Below, one piece after another: positions 28,920 through 36,956 of a DNA stretch of 64,000 nt. The position numbers and the translations under genes were made by a program. Under the pieces are notes generated by a model. It was not told the DNA's origin and ran no database searches. It was given only the letters and a program-made list of their open reading frames with translations. The stretch's first letter is position 1. Each line of letters begins with the position of its first letter. The DNA lies in NCBI RefSeq assembly GCF_000769655.1, contig NZ_CP008887.1:124001-188000 (forward strand). The letters are read 5' to 3'. Source of the stretch: Thermococcus eurythermalis. GTDB lineage: Archaea > Methanobacteriota_B > Thermococci > Thermococcales > Thermococcaceae.

Positions 28920-28997
28920 TGGCGGGCCGGGCGGGATTCGAACCCGCGACCTTCGGCTCCGGAGGCCGACGCCCCATCCAGGCTAGGCCACCGGCCC
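28920..28997 (-). tRNA. tRNA-Arg (anticodon CCG)
   Basis: The complement folds as a cloverleaf: acceptor GGGCCGG/CCGGCCC, anticodon stem TCGGC/GCCGA enclosing loop CTCCGGA (anticodon CCG), T arm CGCGGGTTCGAATCCCGC, and an encoded CCA end. A TATA-like GCTTTTTAAGCC on the minus strand (about 29025-29036) lies upstream. No intron is seen. Confidence 0.95.
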
Positions 28998-29088
28998 ACC
29001 CGGGGTAAATACATAACAGGGCTTAAAAAGCTTAACCCACGACAAAGCTTTTTAGGTTTGTTTAGAAAGATAAATCTAGGTGATGAGT

Positions 29089-29457
29089 ATGGAGCCGCAG
29101 GAGTTTAAGCTCACCGAGGAAGGCATTAAAGCTGTTCTCCCCCCACTTGAGGCCGAGATAATGGAGCACATGTGGAAAGTGAAAGTGGCGACGGCAGGCC
29201 AAGTTTATGAGCATATGAAGCAGAAGCATCCCGATATAAGACGCTCCACGGTAAGCATACTGATGAACCGTCTCTGTGAGAAGGGACTCCTCCAGAGAGG
29301 CATCGATAGGGGCAGGGGCGGAATGAGATACGTATACTCAATAACAACGACAAGAGAAGAGTTCGAGCAAAAAGTTGTCCAGAAGATCCTTGACGCACTG
29401 ATGACAAACTTTAGAGAAGCGACCTACGCATATTTATCCAAGATGAAAAAGAAGTGA
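29089..29457 (+). CDS. BlaI/MecI/CopY-family winged-helix repressor
   Basis: 122 residues. The pattern PLEAEIMEHMWKVKVATAGQVYEHM...RRSTVSILMNRLCEKGLLQR is the winged-helix DNA-binding domain of the BlaI family, followed by a short dimerisation helix region. Family members repress beta-lactamase, copper or stress genes and are released by proteolysis. I chose the third in-frame start, an ATG with AGGTGATG upstream. The next gene, seven bases on, encodes an M48-type membrane protease, reminiscent of BlaI with BlaR1. The TATA-like AGCTTTTTAGG is at about 29046-29056. Confidence 0.85.
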   Translation: MEPQEFKLTEEGIKAVLPPLEAEIMEHMWKVKVATAGQVYEHMKQKHPDIRRSTVSILMNRLCEKGLLQRGIDRGRGGMRYVYSITTTREEFEQKVVQKILDALMTNFREATYAYLSKMKKK

Positions 29458-29463
29458 TGCAAG

Positions 29464-30246
29464 ATGCTCTATCTCATCCTTGCACTTGAGGTCTTCCTGA
29501 TAGTCTGGACTCTAGGAGACCTCGGGCTTGCAATGGTGGCAGGGATACTTGCATCCCTGGGGATCCTTTACGTATGGGTAAATAGGCATAAGTTCGGTGA
29601 AAGGTTAATTCCCCTTGATAAGGAGGAAATGCCGTGGCTCTACAAGGGCATAGAAGAGCTCGCAAGAAAGGCCGGAGTTCCAATGCCAAAGATCTACCTG
29701 CTGGACGACTATATACCAAACGCGTACTCATTTGGAGACACAATTGTTCTTTCACTCGGCCTTTTTGAAGTTCTTGATGAGGACGAAATAATAGTGGTAG
29801 CCGCTCATGAACTCGGCCATATAAAAAACAGGGACACTATATGGTTCCCGGTGATAACCTACGGAAGGTTTCTGATGATAATAAGCACGCTGGTACTCGT
29901 TATTGCAGGCAACATTGCAGTTAAAGGCCTTGCACCCCTGCTTTACTTGGTATACGAGCTTTCAAGGAGCGACTTCATGAAGGCGAGAGAGTTCTTGGCA
30001 GACGAGACTGCACTGGCATTGCTCCCGGTGCCAATGAGCCTCAAAAGGGCCCTTGAGGAGTTAAAATACTACGAAGACCTCAGGACGAACGTAAAGATTA
30101 AAGGCGTCCCAAGCATCGAGCCAGGGATAGAGAGGGAAAAGCGCTTCACGTTTTTCATGGAGACACACCCCAGCTACGAGGAGAGAATCCTAAGGATAAC
30201 GTTTGAAATTAACAATCTGATAGAAATCAAGCAGAGGGTGCGGTGA
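29464..30246 (+). CDS. M48 (HtpX-like) membrane zinc metalloprotease
   Basis: 260 residues with two N-terminal helices, the zinc-protease motif AAHELGHIKNRDT near residue 118, a middle membrane hairpin (FLMIISTLVLVIAGNIAVKGLAPLLYL) and the third-ligand region SDFMKAREFLADETAL. This layout is that of HtpX/Ste24-type proteases facing the cytoplasm. It directly follows the BlaI-type regulator gene, so the protease may cleave or be controlled by that regulator; this is inference. dCMP deaminase follows one base after its stop. Confidence 0.88.
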   Translation: MLYLILALEVFLIVWTLGDLGLAMVAGILASLGILYVWVNRHKFGERLIPLDKEEMPWLYKGIEELARKAGVPMPKIYLLDDYIPNAYSFGDTIVLSLGLFEVLDEDEIIVVAAHELGHIKNRDTIWFPVITYGRFLMIISTLVLVIAGNIAVKGLAPLLYLVYELSRSDFMKAREFLADETALALLPVPMSLKRALEELKYYEDLRTNVKIKGVPSIEPGIEREKRFTFFMETHPSYEERILRITFEINNLIEIKQRVR

Positions 30247-30247
30247 T

Positions 30248-30781
30248 ATGGGCGTGGAGATTTTCCTCAATCGGGAAAAAGCCGAGAGGATAAAGCGGAT
30301 ACGACCAACGAAGGACGAGTACTTCATGCTGATAGCTAAGCTGGTCTCCCTCAGGGCCACGTGCCCCAGGCTCAGGGTCGGCGCTGTTGCAGTAAAGGAC
30401 GGCTACATTCTGGCGACCGGTTACAACGGCGCGCCAAGGGGAATGAACCACTGCATTGACGTGGGCTGTCTTATCGTCGATGGCCACTGCCACAGGGCCG
30501 TTCACGCGGAGCAGAACGTTATAGCGATGGCGGCAAGAAAGGGGATAAGCCTTGAGGGAGCAACGCTCTACGTGACCCACTTCCCCTGCGACACCTGCTT
30601 TAAACTCGTCGTCAACGCGGGGATTAGGGAGATAGTCTACGAGGAGATGTACCCCAACGAAGCCACCGAGATACTGCTGAAAGAGGCCCAGGAGAAGGGA
30701 ATAGTGAAGATACGGCAGTTCAAACTGCCGAAAGAGCGCGTCAGGGCGTTTCTCGAGGAGCTCTTCGGGGAGTTCATTTGA
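30248..30781 (+). CDS. Deoxycytidylate (dCMP) deaminase family protein
   Basis: 177-residue zinc deaminase with HAEQNVIA and PCDTCFKLV, the ligand and catalytic motifs, and TCPRLRVGAVAV near the N-terminus. The family converts dCMP to dUMP for thymidylate synthesis. It is placed at the end of the BlaI–M48 gene group with only one base between stop and start, and its 3' end overlaps the convergent DUF2304 gene by 8 bp. Whether it is functionally tied to the protease is unknown. Confidence 0.9.
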   Translation: MGVEIFLNREKAERIKRIRPTKDEYFMLIAKLVSLRATCPRLRVGAVAVKDGYILATGYNGAPRGMNHCIDVGCLIVDGHCHRAVHAEQNVIAMAARKGISLEGATLYVTHFPCDTCFKLVVNAGIREIVYEEMYPNEATEILLKEAQEKGIVKIRQFKLPKERVRAFLEELFGEFI

Positions 30782-31142
30782 GCTTTTTCTCGATTTCTTC
30801 AAGCCTTCTGTTGAGCTCTTCCAGCTCTATGGCGACTTTTCTGGTCAGCTCGGTTATCTCACGCTCAGTTCTGTCCACCGCGAGGTAGACCCTAAAGAGC
30901 AGCAGATATGCAATCCCTATGGCGACAACAAAGAGGGCATCCAAACCCCTGCCCAGGCCGAGAATATCCTTAATTTCAATGGCAATCCTCAGGGGGAACA
31001 AGGCAACGATGAGCAAACCTACGAGGAGAGCCTCCCAAAACAGGAAGTCACCCCATTCAAAATCTCCCCTGCGGTACTTGCCGAGAACGTAGACCACAAG
31101 GACAAGCACGATTGCAAGGGTAATCATCTGAACCGCATACAT
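30774..31142 (-). CDS. DUF2304 membrane protein
   Basis: 122 residues with three hydrophobic helices (MITLAIVLVLVVYVLG, FLFWEALLVGLLIVALFPL, DALFVVAIGIAYLLLFRVYL) and a C-terminal coiled coil (EITELTRKVAIELEELNRRLEEIEKKLK, ends there). DUF2304 proteins often sit beside polyprenyl-phosphate glycosyltransferases, as here. The ATG at MYAVQMIT follows GAGGTGATGGCT and lies six bases after the stop of the HAD–GT2 gene, so the pair is an operon. Confidence 0.85.
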   Translation of the reverse strand: MYAVQMITLAIVLVLVVYVLGKYRRGDFEWGDFLFWEALLVGLLIVALFPLRIAIEIKDILGLGRGLDALFVVAIGIAYLLLFRVYLAVDRTEREITELTRKVAIELEELNRRLEEIEKKLK

Positions 31143-31147
31143 AGCCA

Positions 31148-32470
31148 TCACCTCAGTTTGTCAAAGAGAAGGTTCAGGGCTATCTTAACGCCCTCTAAAA
31201 CGTTCGTCCCCTTCTTCATAGAGTACTCAGTGTAGACAGCCTTGATAGGAACTTCGACGATTCTACAGCCCGCTTTGGAGGCCTCTATTATAATCTCACT
31301 CGACACGGCATAGCGGTCGCAGGTTATCCTGATTTTCCTCAGGCAGTCGCCGCTTAGACACCTTAACCCGCTCTGACTGTCGCTGACGTATTTACCAGCA
31401 AAAACCGCGGTCACGGCATCTAGAACGAAGTTGCCGAACTTCTTCACGAGGGGCATCTGGCTCGTGTCACCTTTGAGCCTTGAGCCGACCGCAAAGTCCG
31501 CCCTGCCCTCCGCAACTGGCCTCATGACGCGGAGGGCGTCGCTTATAAGGTGCTGGCCGTCGGCATCAAATGTGAGGACAAGTTTGGCGTTTTTTCTGAT
31601 GGCATAGGCAAAGCCCGTTCCGAGGGCCCCACCAAGCCCCCTGTTGACGAGATGCGTAAGAACGTGGACTCCGTAAGAACGAGCTATCTCCTCCGTTCTA
31701 TCCCTGGAGCCGTCGTTCACGACGATTATCTCGTCCTTTTTGAAATACCTGAGAAGATTCTCTATTACCCCCTTGATGGTCTTCTCCTCGTTGTAAGCGG
31801 GAACAACAACGTAGCTCGACAGGAGCCTCTCGAAGAGCTTCCTGAGGTGAATGAGGTTCTCGACCTCAAAGTTTGGCTCGGCTTCAACCTGAAAGCTCAT
31901 TCTGCCAGCCTCGTGGCCGGTGACAAGGACGCTCAGAGCGCCGAGCTCCCGGGCAGGGATGACATCGTAGCCGTGGTCTCCAACGACGATGGCTTTCTCT
32001 GGTTGAACGTTGAGCTCACCGAGGATTCTCCTCAGCTGGCCAGGATTCGGTTTCAGCTCCTCGGGAGGGACATCATCCCTCGTTGAAATAATCTCAAAGT
32101 AGTCCTTAATGCCGTGAAGCTCCAGGGCCTCAAGGGCAGCCATTCTGGAGCTCCGGGTCATGAGGGCAAGCTTTATTCCCTCCCCCACAAGAAAGTCGAG
32201 GAGCTCCCTTGCCCCCTCGAAGAGAAAGCTGTCCCTTATCCTTTCAACTTCAAGATTGACGAGAATTGAGTACATCTCTTCGAAAGGTCTGCCCGTTTTT
32301 CTGGACAGCTCGATAAGGCCCTCATACATCGGCGTTAGCTCTCCAACGAGCTCCCTGGGAATCCCTAAGGAAATCAGCCGTTCTTTAAGCTCGGACTTTA
32401 TCTCGCTGAAAGTCTTCTCAGCACCCACAAGCGTCCCGTCGAGGTCAAAAACAACGGCCCTGATGTCCAT
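31148..32470 (-). CDS. HAD phosphatase fused to family 2 glycosyltransferase
   Basis: Two domains in one 440-residue chain. Residues 1-210 are a HAD hydrolase (VVFDLDGTLVGAEK, LMTRSSR, KPNPGQ, VGDHGYDVIPA). Residues 215-440 are a GT-A glycosyltransferase of the dolichyl-phosphate sugar type (VVPAYNEEKTIKGVI, VVNDGSRDRTEE, FDADGQH, and SDSQSGLRCLSG). There is no membrane helix, so the DUF2304 protein encoded next may anchor it. The HAD part could remove a phosphate from the sugar donor product or precursor; that is speculation. A GGTGAT site precedes the ATG. Confidence 0.88.
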   Translation of the reverse strand: MDIRAVVFDLDGTLVGAEKTFSEIKSELKERLISLGIPRELVGELTPMYEGLIELSRKTGRPFEEMYSILVNLEVERIRDSFLFEGARELLDFLVGEGIKLALMTRSSRMAALEALELHGIKDYFEIISTRDDVPPEELKPNPGQLRRILGELNVQPEKAIVVGDHGYDVIPARELGALSVLVTGHEAGRMSFQVEAEPNFEVENLIHLRKLFERLLSSYVVVPAYNEEKTIKGVIENLLRYFKKDEIIVVNDGSRDRTEEIARSYGVHVLTHLVNRGLGGALGTGFAYAIRKNAKLVLTFDADGQHLISDALRVMRPVAEGRADFAVGSRLKGDTSQMPLVKKFGNFVLDAVTAVFAGKYVSDSQSGLRCLSGDCLRKIRITCDRYAVSSEIIIEASKAGCRIVEVPIKAVYTEYSMKKGTNVLEGVKIALNLLFDKLR

Positions 32471-32523
32471 GATATCACCGAAGGATTTATTTTTGCCCCA
32501 GTGTACTGGAGCCGGTGTCCGAG

Positions 32524-33420
32524 ATGATAGCGTTACTCACGCTTATATCTTTAATCCTTTCGCTCGTCCTCACCGGATACATCGGAGGGCTTATGGGAAA
32601 GGCCGGAATAGTTGGCAGAGATATTCACAAACCGGAGAAGCCCGAAGTCCCGGAGATGGGCGGCACAGCGATAGTTCTCACCGTGGGGCTTCTGGGGGCG
32701 CTGGTGAAGCCAGAGATACTCCCGGTGTTCCTCCTCTTTGGACTGGTGGGAGTTATAGATGACCTAGTCGCCCTCAAGCAGTCCCACAAGGTCGTCCTTT
32801 CGCTCCTCGTGTCGGTTCCAGTTGCATTCATGGACATAGAGAGGAGCATCGATTTATTTGGATACACACTGAACCTCGGAATACTCTACCCTATCTTCGC
32901 AGTCCTGTTCGTTACCGGCTCGGCGAACCTCGTCAACATGCTGGCCGGGTTCAACGGGTTAGAGGTTGGTACGAGCGCGATAGCCCTTGGCTTTCTCGCC
33001 CTGATGACAGAAGGCACCGCGAGGGAAGTTGCCCTCATAGGGCTCGGTTCATCTTTGGGGTTCCTCTGGTGGAACAGGTATCCCGCCAGGGTCTTCCCAG
33101 GCGATACAGGGACGTTGAGCCTGGGGGCGCTTATAGGACTCGTCGGAATCCTAGGCAAGGTTGAGACCTACACTGCAATCCTGCTGGTGCCCCACTTTCT
33201 CGACTTCGCGATAAAGGCCCTTGGTGTCCGCTTTGGGGTCAGGAGGTACGGAAGGACAGAAGTCCTGCCAGACGGAACCCTCAAGGCCCCACCATACCCA
33301 AGCTTCCTCGGAACAATAATGAGAAGGGTCAGGGTTACCGAACCCAGGCTCGTTGCAATAGTCTGGGGGATTGAGTTCACCCTTGGTGTTCTTGCGTGGG
33401 CTCTGAGTCAATTACTTTGA
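32524..33420 (+). CDS. MraY/GPT-like polyprenyl-phosphate sugar-1-phosphate transferase
   Basis: About ten membrane helices and the family motifs IDDLVALKQSHK, LVNMLAGFNGLEVG and FPGDTGTLSLGALIG show a GlcNAc-1-phosphate transferase of the MraY/WecA/Alg7 superfamily. In archaea these start dolichol-linked glycan assembly for N-glycosylation. I chose the ATG preceded by GGTG; an upstream GTG would add three residues. It is divergent from the HAD–GT2 gene with about 50 bp between, and its 3' end overlaps cas6 by 44 bp on the opposite strand. Confidence 0.9.
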   Translation: MIALLTLISLILSLVLTGYIGGLMGKAGIVGRDIHKPEKPEVPEMGGTAIVLTVGLLGALVKPEILPVFLLFGLVGVIDDLVALKQSHKVVLSLLVSVPVAFMDIERSIDLFGYTLNLGILYPIFAVLFVTGSANLVNMLAGFNGLEVGTSAIALGFLALMTEGTAREVALIGLGSSLGFLWWNRYPARVFPGDTGTLSLGALIGLVGILGKVETYTAILLVPHFLDFAIKALGVRFGVRRYGRTEVLPDGTLKAPPYPSFLGTIMRRVRVTEPRLVAIVWGIEFTLGVLAWALSQLL

Positions 33421-34126
33421 CCATTCCAAAGCCGTACCTCGTTTTTTCTCCAAACCCCGTCTCGTAGCCAAACTTTGCCAGTTCATGCGATCCGGTGTAC
33501 CTGAACACCATGAGGGAGCTCCTGAAGTAGGTGTCCCTAACGAGTATCCTTACGGGCTTGAACTTGAGGACTTCAATCTTAAAGTCCTTGTCCTCGGGCA
33601 TGTGTCCGTAGATGGCGGAGTAGCGCATCAGCATTACCTTTCTGAGCTTGTCAAAGAACATATCGTCGCTGGGATACAAGTCCCAAATCTTCATCCTGCC
33701 GTCCACGAACTTGACGGTTCTGACCATGATTGGGCTGAGGGTGGAGAACAGCATTTCATCTTTGATCTCTGGCTCTCTGAGAACTTTAACATCGTCTGCT
33801 ATGAAGGTCGCGTCCTTAATCTTAAGGGCAGGGTCGTCAAGAAAGCCCTCGGCAACGGCCTTGATGAGCTCTGCCGAATGCGACGAGACGTAGAGAGACA
33901 CGTCATCAGACAGAACCCTGATCCCCGCCTCCGGGATAAGCTCCCTTTTGCGAACCATTATGCGCGAGAACGTGAAATAATCGGTGTGACTTGTTTCCAC
34001 TCCCCTGGCCAGCTCTGGGGATATCAGGTATATCTTTTCCAAGATTTGTGTGTAGACCTCGTAGTTATAGTTGAAAGGCAGTATTGTTCCTTCCACCGCC
34101 GGCCTCAGCTTTATTTCTATTCTCAT
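33377..34126 (-). CDS. cas6: CRISPR RNA endoribonuclease Cas6
   Basis: 249 residues with the Cas6 repeat-associated fold: an N-terminal ferredoxin-like half and the C-terminal glycine-rich motif GFGEKTRYGFGMVKV. Cas6 cuts the precursor crRNA within repeats. The ATG follows GGTGGGTAGA; TATA-like AATATATTC is upstream on the minus strand. No CRISPR array or other cas gene is in the window, so this is a solitary copy serving arrays elsewhere, or a leftover. It overlaps the convergent glycosyltransferase gene. Confidence 0.85.
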   Translation of the reverse strand: MRIEIKLRPAVEGTILPFNYNYEVYTQILEKIYLISPELARGVETSHTDYFTFSRIMVRKRELIPEAGIRVLSDDVSLYVSSHSAELIKAVAEGFLDDPALKIKDATFIADDVKVLREPEIKDEMLFSTLSPIMVRTVKFVDGRMKIWDLYPSDDMFFDKLRKVMLMRYSAIYGHMPEDKDFKIEVLKFKPVRILVRDTYFRSSLMVFRYTGSHELAKFGYETGFGEKTRYGFGMVKVIDSEPTQEHQG

Positions 34127-34335
34127 TCTACCCACCCCGGTTTCAGCTAAGAATATATTGGGATTTAAGATTAATAAGAATTTTGCATAGAACGTGCCAA
34201 TAAGTGCACATATTTACAACTTTAAAGTGTCGGCAACGACAGTTGGAAAACCTGCAAGATAACTCCAGAGCCCACAAGGTTAAAAAGGCTCTTAATTAAT
34301 GACATGTAGAGAGAACGTATGAGAGGTGAGAGAGT

Positions 34336-35526
34336 ATGAGTGTTGAAGACGCAAACATTCACGAAAATTACGATGATTACATAACGTTCCTCAAGAGGAG
34401 GATCAGGCAGCTTGAATTGCAGGTAAGAACGCTCGAGGCCGACAAGGAGAGGCTTGAGAGGGAGCTCTCAAGGCTCAGGATGGAGATGTCACGGCTTAGG
34501 CAGCCACCCGCATTCGCCGGCAACGTTATCGAAGTCCTCGACGACGAGAGGGCTATAGTCCAGAACTACAACGGGCCGCGTTTCGTCGTCAGGATAGCGC
34601 CGTGGATAGAGAGGGACAAGCTGAAGCCCGGCTCAAGGGTTGCCCTGGACCAGAGGACAATGGCGATTGTTGAGCTCCTACCGAGCGAAAAGGACCCCAG
34701 CGTGCTCGGCTTTGAGGTCATAGAGAGACCCAGAGTCAGCTACAACGACATAGGTGGCCTCGACAAACAGCTCCAGGAGCTCAGAGAGGCGATAGAGCTG
34801 CCGCTCAAGCACCCAGAGCTCTTCGAGAAAGTCGGAATCGAGCCTCCGAAGGGAGTGCTCCTCTACGGCCCGCCCGGCTGTGGAAAGACCCTCATGGCGA
34901 AGGCCATCGCAAGGGAGGTCAACGCCACCTTCATCCGCGTCGTCGGCAGTGAGCTCGTCAGGAAGTTCATAGGAGAGGGCGCAAGGCTCGTCCACGAGCT
35001 CTTCGAGCTGGCCAAGGAGAAGGCGCCGACCATAATCTTCATTGACGAGATTGATGCAATAGGAGCAAAGAGGATGGACGAGACCACCGGCGGTGAGAGA
35101 GAAGTGAACAGAACCCTTATGCAGCTCCTCGCCGAGATGGACGGCTTCGATCCAAGGGGCAACGTCAAGGTCATAGCGGCCACCAACAGGCCCGACATCC
35201 TTGACCCAGCACTCTTGAGGCCGGGCAGGTTCGACAGGCTCATAGAAGTCCCGCTCCCGGACTTCCGCGGCAGGCTTGAGATACTCAAGGTCCACACCAG
35301 GAAGATGAACCTCAGGAACGTTGACCTCAGGGTCATAGCTGAGATGACGGAGGGAGCAAGCGGAGCCGACCTGAAGGCCATAGCGACCGAAGCCGGAATG
35401 TTCGCCATAAGGGACAGGCGCGAATACGTTACACAGGACGACTTCCTGAAGGCCATCGAGAAAGTCCTCGGCTCGGAGAAGAGGCTTGCCCAGACGATTG
35501 CGATGCACGAGGTCATGTACGGCTGA
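34336..35526 (+). CDS. pan: Proteasome-activating nucleotidase PAN
   Basis: AAA ATPase hexamer that unfolds substrates for the 20S proteasome. Residues 10-55 form a coiled coil ([22 protein letters not shown] region), then an OB domain, then the AAA domain with [27 protein letters not shown], the second region of homology [20 protein letters not shown], and a C-terminal MYG that fits the HbYX gate-opening motif. The 396-residue length is normal. GAGGTGAGAG precedes the ATG. rio2 follows after 34 bp. Confidence 0.97.
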   Translation: MSVEDANIHENYDDYITFLKRRIRQLELQVRTLEADKERLERELSRLRMEMSRLRQPPAFAGNVIEVLDDERAIVQNYNGPRFVVRIAPWIERDKLKPGSRVALDQRTMAIVELLPSEKDPSVLGFEVIERPRVSYNDIGGLDKQLQELREAIELPLKHPELFEKVGIEPPKGVLLYGPPGCGKTLMAKAIAREVNATFIRVVGSELVRKFIGEGARLVHELFELAKEKAPTIIFIDEIDAIGAKRMDETTGGEREVNRTLMQLLAEMDGFDPRGNVKVIAATNRPDILDPALLRPGRFDRLIEVPLPDFRGRLEILKVHTRKMNLRNVDLRVIAEMTEGASGADLKAIATEAGMFAIRDRREYVTQDDFLKAIEKVLGSEKRLAQTIAMHEVMYG

Positions 35527-35560
35527 CCTTTCTTTTCTCATTCATCGGAGGAGAGAGTGA

Positions 35561-36490
35561 ATGGTCAGCAGGCTACTGGCACTCGAGGCATATCCACAGC
35601 TCCGCGACCTGGACTTCAGAATCCTCAGGGGAGTAGAACTCAACATGAGGCACCACAAGTGGGTGCCCTTAGAGGACATAGCGCGCTTCGCGAGGGTAGA
35701 TGTAGAGACCGCATCGTTCAGGCTCGGCAAGCTCGACGACCTCTCGCTGGTCAGGCGGAGGAGCGACATAGGCTACATCGGCTACCAGCTCACGATACAC
35801 GGCTACGACGCCCTGGCGATAAGGGCCCTCGCCAAGAAGGGCGTTGTCGAGGCCATCAGCGCCACCCAGATAGGTGTCGGAAAGGACGCGGACGTTTACG
35901 TCGGGATAACGCCGGGCGGTGAGCAGGTCGCGGTGAAGTTCAACAGGATAGGGGGCAGAACCGCGTCCAGGAGGGCGGGCTACCACTCCCACGTCTTCGC
36001 GGACAAGCACCACACGAGCTGGCTCTACGTCTCAAGGCTCATTGCAAAGAAGGAGTACGACGCCCTTGTTTTGCTCAGCCCGATTGCGAGGGTTCCAAAG
36101 CCCATAGCCTGGAACAGGCACGTTCTCGTTATGGAGTTCATCAAGGGGACGGAGCTCGCGGAGCTGAGGGACGATGACCTGATGAAGGAGGAAGCAAAGA
36201 ACATTTTGGATAGAATACTTGAGGAGTACCTCAAGATAGTGCGCTTTGGAATAGTCCACTCCGACCTGAGCGAGTTCAACGTCGTCCTGACGGGCGACGA
36301 CATTCTGATAATAGACTGGGCCCAGCACATAACCACAGCCAACCCCGAGAGCTACGGGCTGCTGAAGAGGGACCTCCAGGTCATTCTTAACGCCTTCAGG
36401 AGAAGGTGGCGCGTTGAGAGGAGGTTTGAGGATGTCTGGCCGGAGTTTGAGAAAGCCTGGCACGAGAGCAGGGGTGAGAGGCATGAGTGA
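35561..36490 (+). CDS. rio2: RIO2-type serine/threonine protein kinase
   Basis: 309 residues: an N-terminal winged helix (DLDFRILRGVELNMRHHKWVPLEDIARF) characteristic of Rio2, then a RIO kinase domain with GVGKDADVYVG (flexible loop), the ATP lysine in VAVKFNRIG, hinge VMEFIKGTELAEL, catalytic HSDLSEFNVV and metal-binding IIDWAQ. Rio2 helps mature the small ribosomal subunit. Its stop overlaps the next gene's ATG by 8 bp, and PAN lies just upstream, so the three genes may form one transcript. Confidence 0.95.
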   Translation: MVSRLLALEAYPQLRDLDFRILRGVELNMRHHKWVPLEDIARFARVDVETASFRLGKLDDLSLVRRRSDIGYIGYQLTIHGYDALAIRALAKKGVVEAISATQIGVGKDADVYVGITPGGEQVAVKFNRIGGRTASRRAGYHSHVFADKHHTSWLYVSRLIAKKEYDALVLLSPIARVPKPIAWNRHVLVMEFIKGTELAELRDDDLMKEEAKNILDRILEEYLKIVRFGIVHSDLSEFNVVLTGDDILIIDWAQHITTANPESYGLLKRDLQVILNAFRRRWRVERRFEDVWPEFEKAWHESRGERHE

Positions 36491-36956
36491 GGGACGCGAG
36501 AGGATTGCCGCGCTCTTCCGCGAGGCCCTTGAGGCCGAGAACCGGAACGACTTTGAAACCGCCAAGAGGAAGCTCGATGAAATACTCCATGAGACCATTG
36601 AAGCTGAACCGGAGCTGTATTTTGAGGCATGCTTCCGTCTCGTTGATATATTCCTCCAGGAGGACAACTACAGGGGAGCTGTCAAGTGCGCCCTCCGCGC
36701 AGTTGTGCGCGCTCCAAGTGAAGAACACTACAGGCTCGGCCTGAAGAGACTCGGCGACGTCCTGACGATAATCAAAAAAGAGGGCAAGCTCTCCGAACTC
36801 GCGGAGAACATGGAACAAGCGCTCAAGCTCGTCGAAGGCGACGAGGAGCTGTACCGCTTTACAATGGCCCTCATAAGGCTCGCGAGGGGAGAAGAGGTCG
36901 GGGAGAAGTTCACGCTCCCCGAACTCAACGAGGCCTTCGAGAGCCTAACCGGGTGA
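36483..36956 (+). CDS. Helical TPR-like protein downstream of rio2
   Basis: 157 residues, nearly all helical, with TPR-like pairs such as YFEACFRLVDIFLQEDNYRGAV and RLGLKRLGDVLTIIKKEGKL. I do not recognise a named family. The ATG (MSEGRERIAALF) follows GGGGTGAGAGGC and overlaps the rio2 stop, showing translational coupling and hinting at a role with Rio2 or ribosome maturation. The 3' end overlaps the convergent radical SAM gene by 32 bp. Confidence 0.8.
   Translation: MSEGRERIAALFREALEAENRNDFETAKRKLDEILHETIEAEPELYFEACFRLVDIFLQEDNYRGAVKCALRAVVRAPSEEHYRLGLKRLGDVLTIIKKEGKLSELAENMEQALKLVEGDEELYRFTMALIRLARGEEVGEKFTLPELNEAFESLTG

Noticed and set aside
29060-29090. AGATAAATCT palindrome before blaI as the BlaI operator
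   Set aside because: Only four bases per arm in an AT-rich leader; it does not match the family TACA-N-TGTA type.
33377-34330. CRISPR array beside cas6
   Set aside because: No regularly spaced repeats of about 30 bases were found within several kilobases either side.
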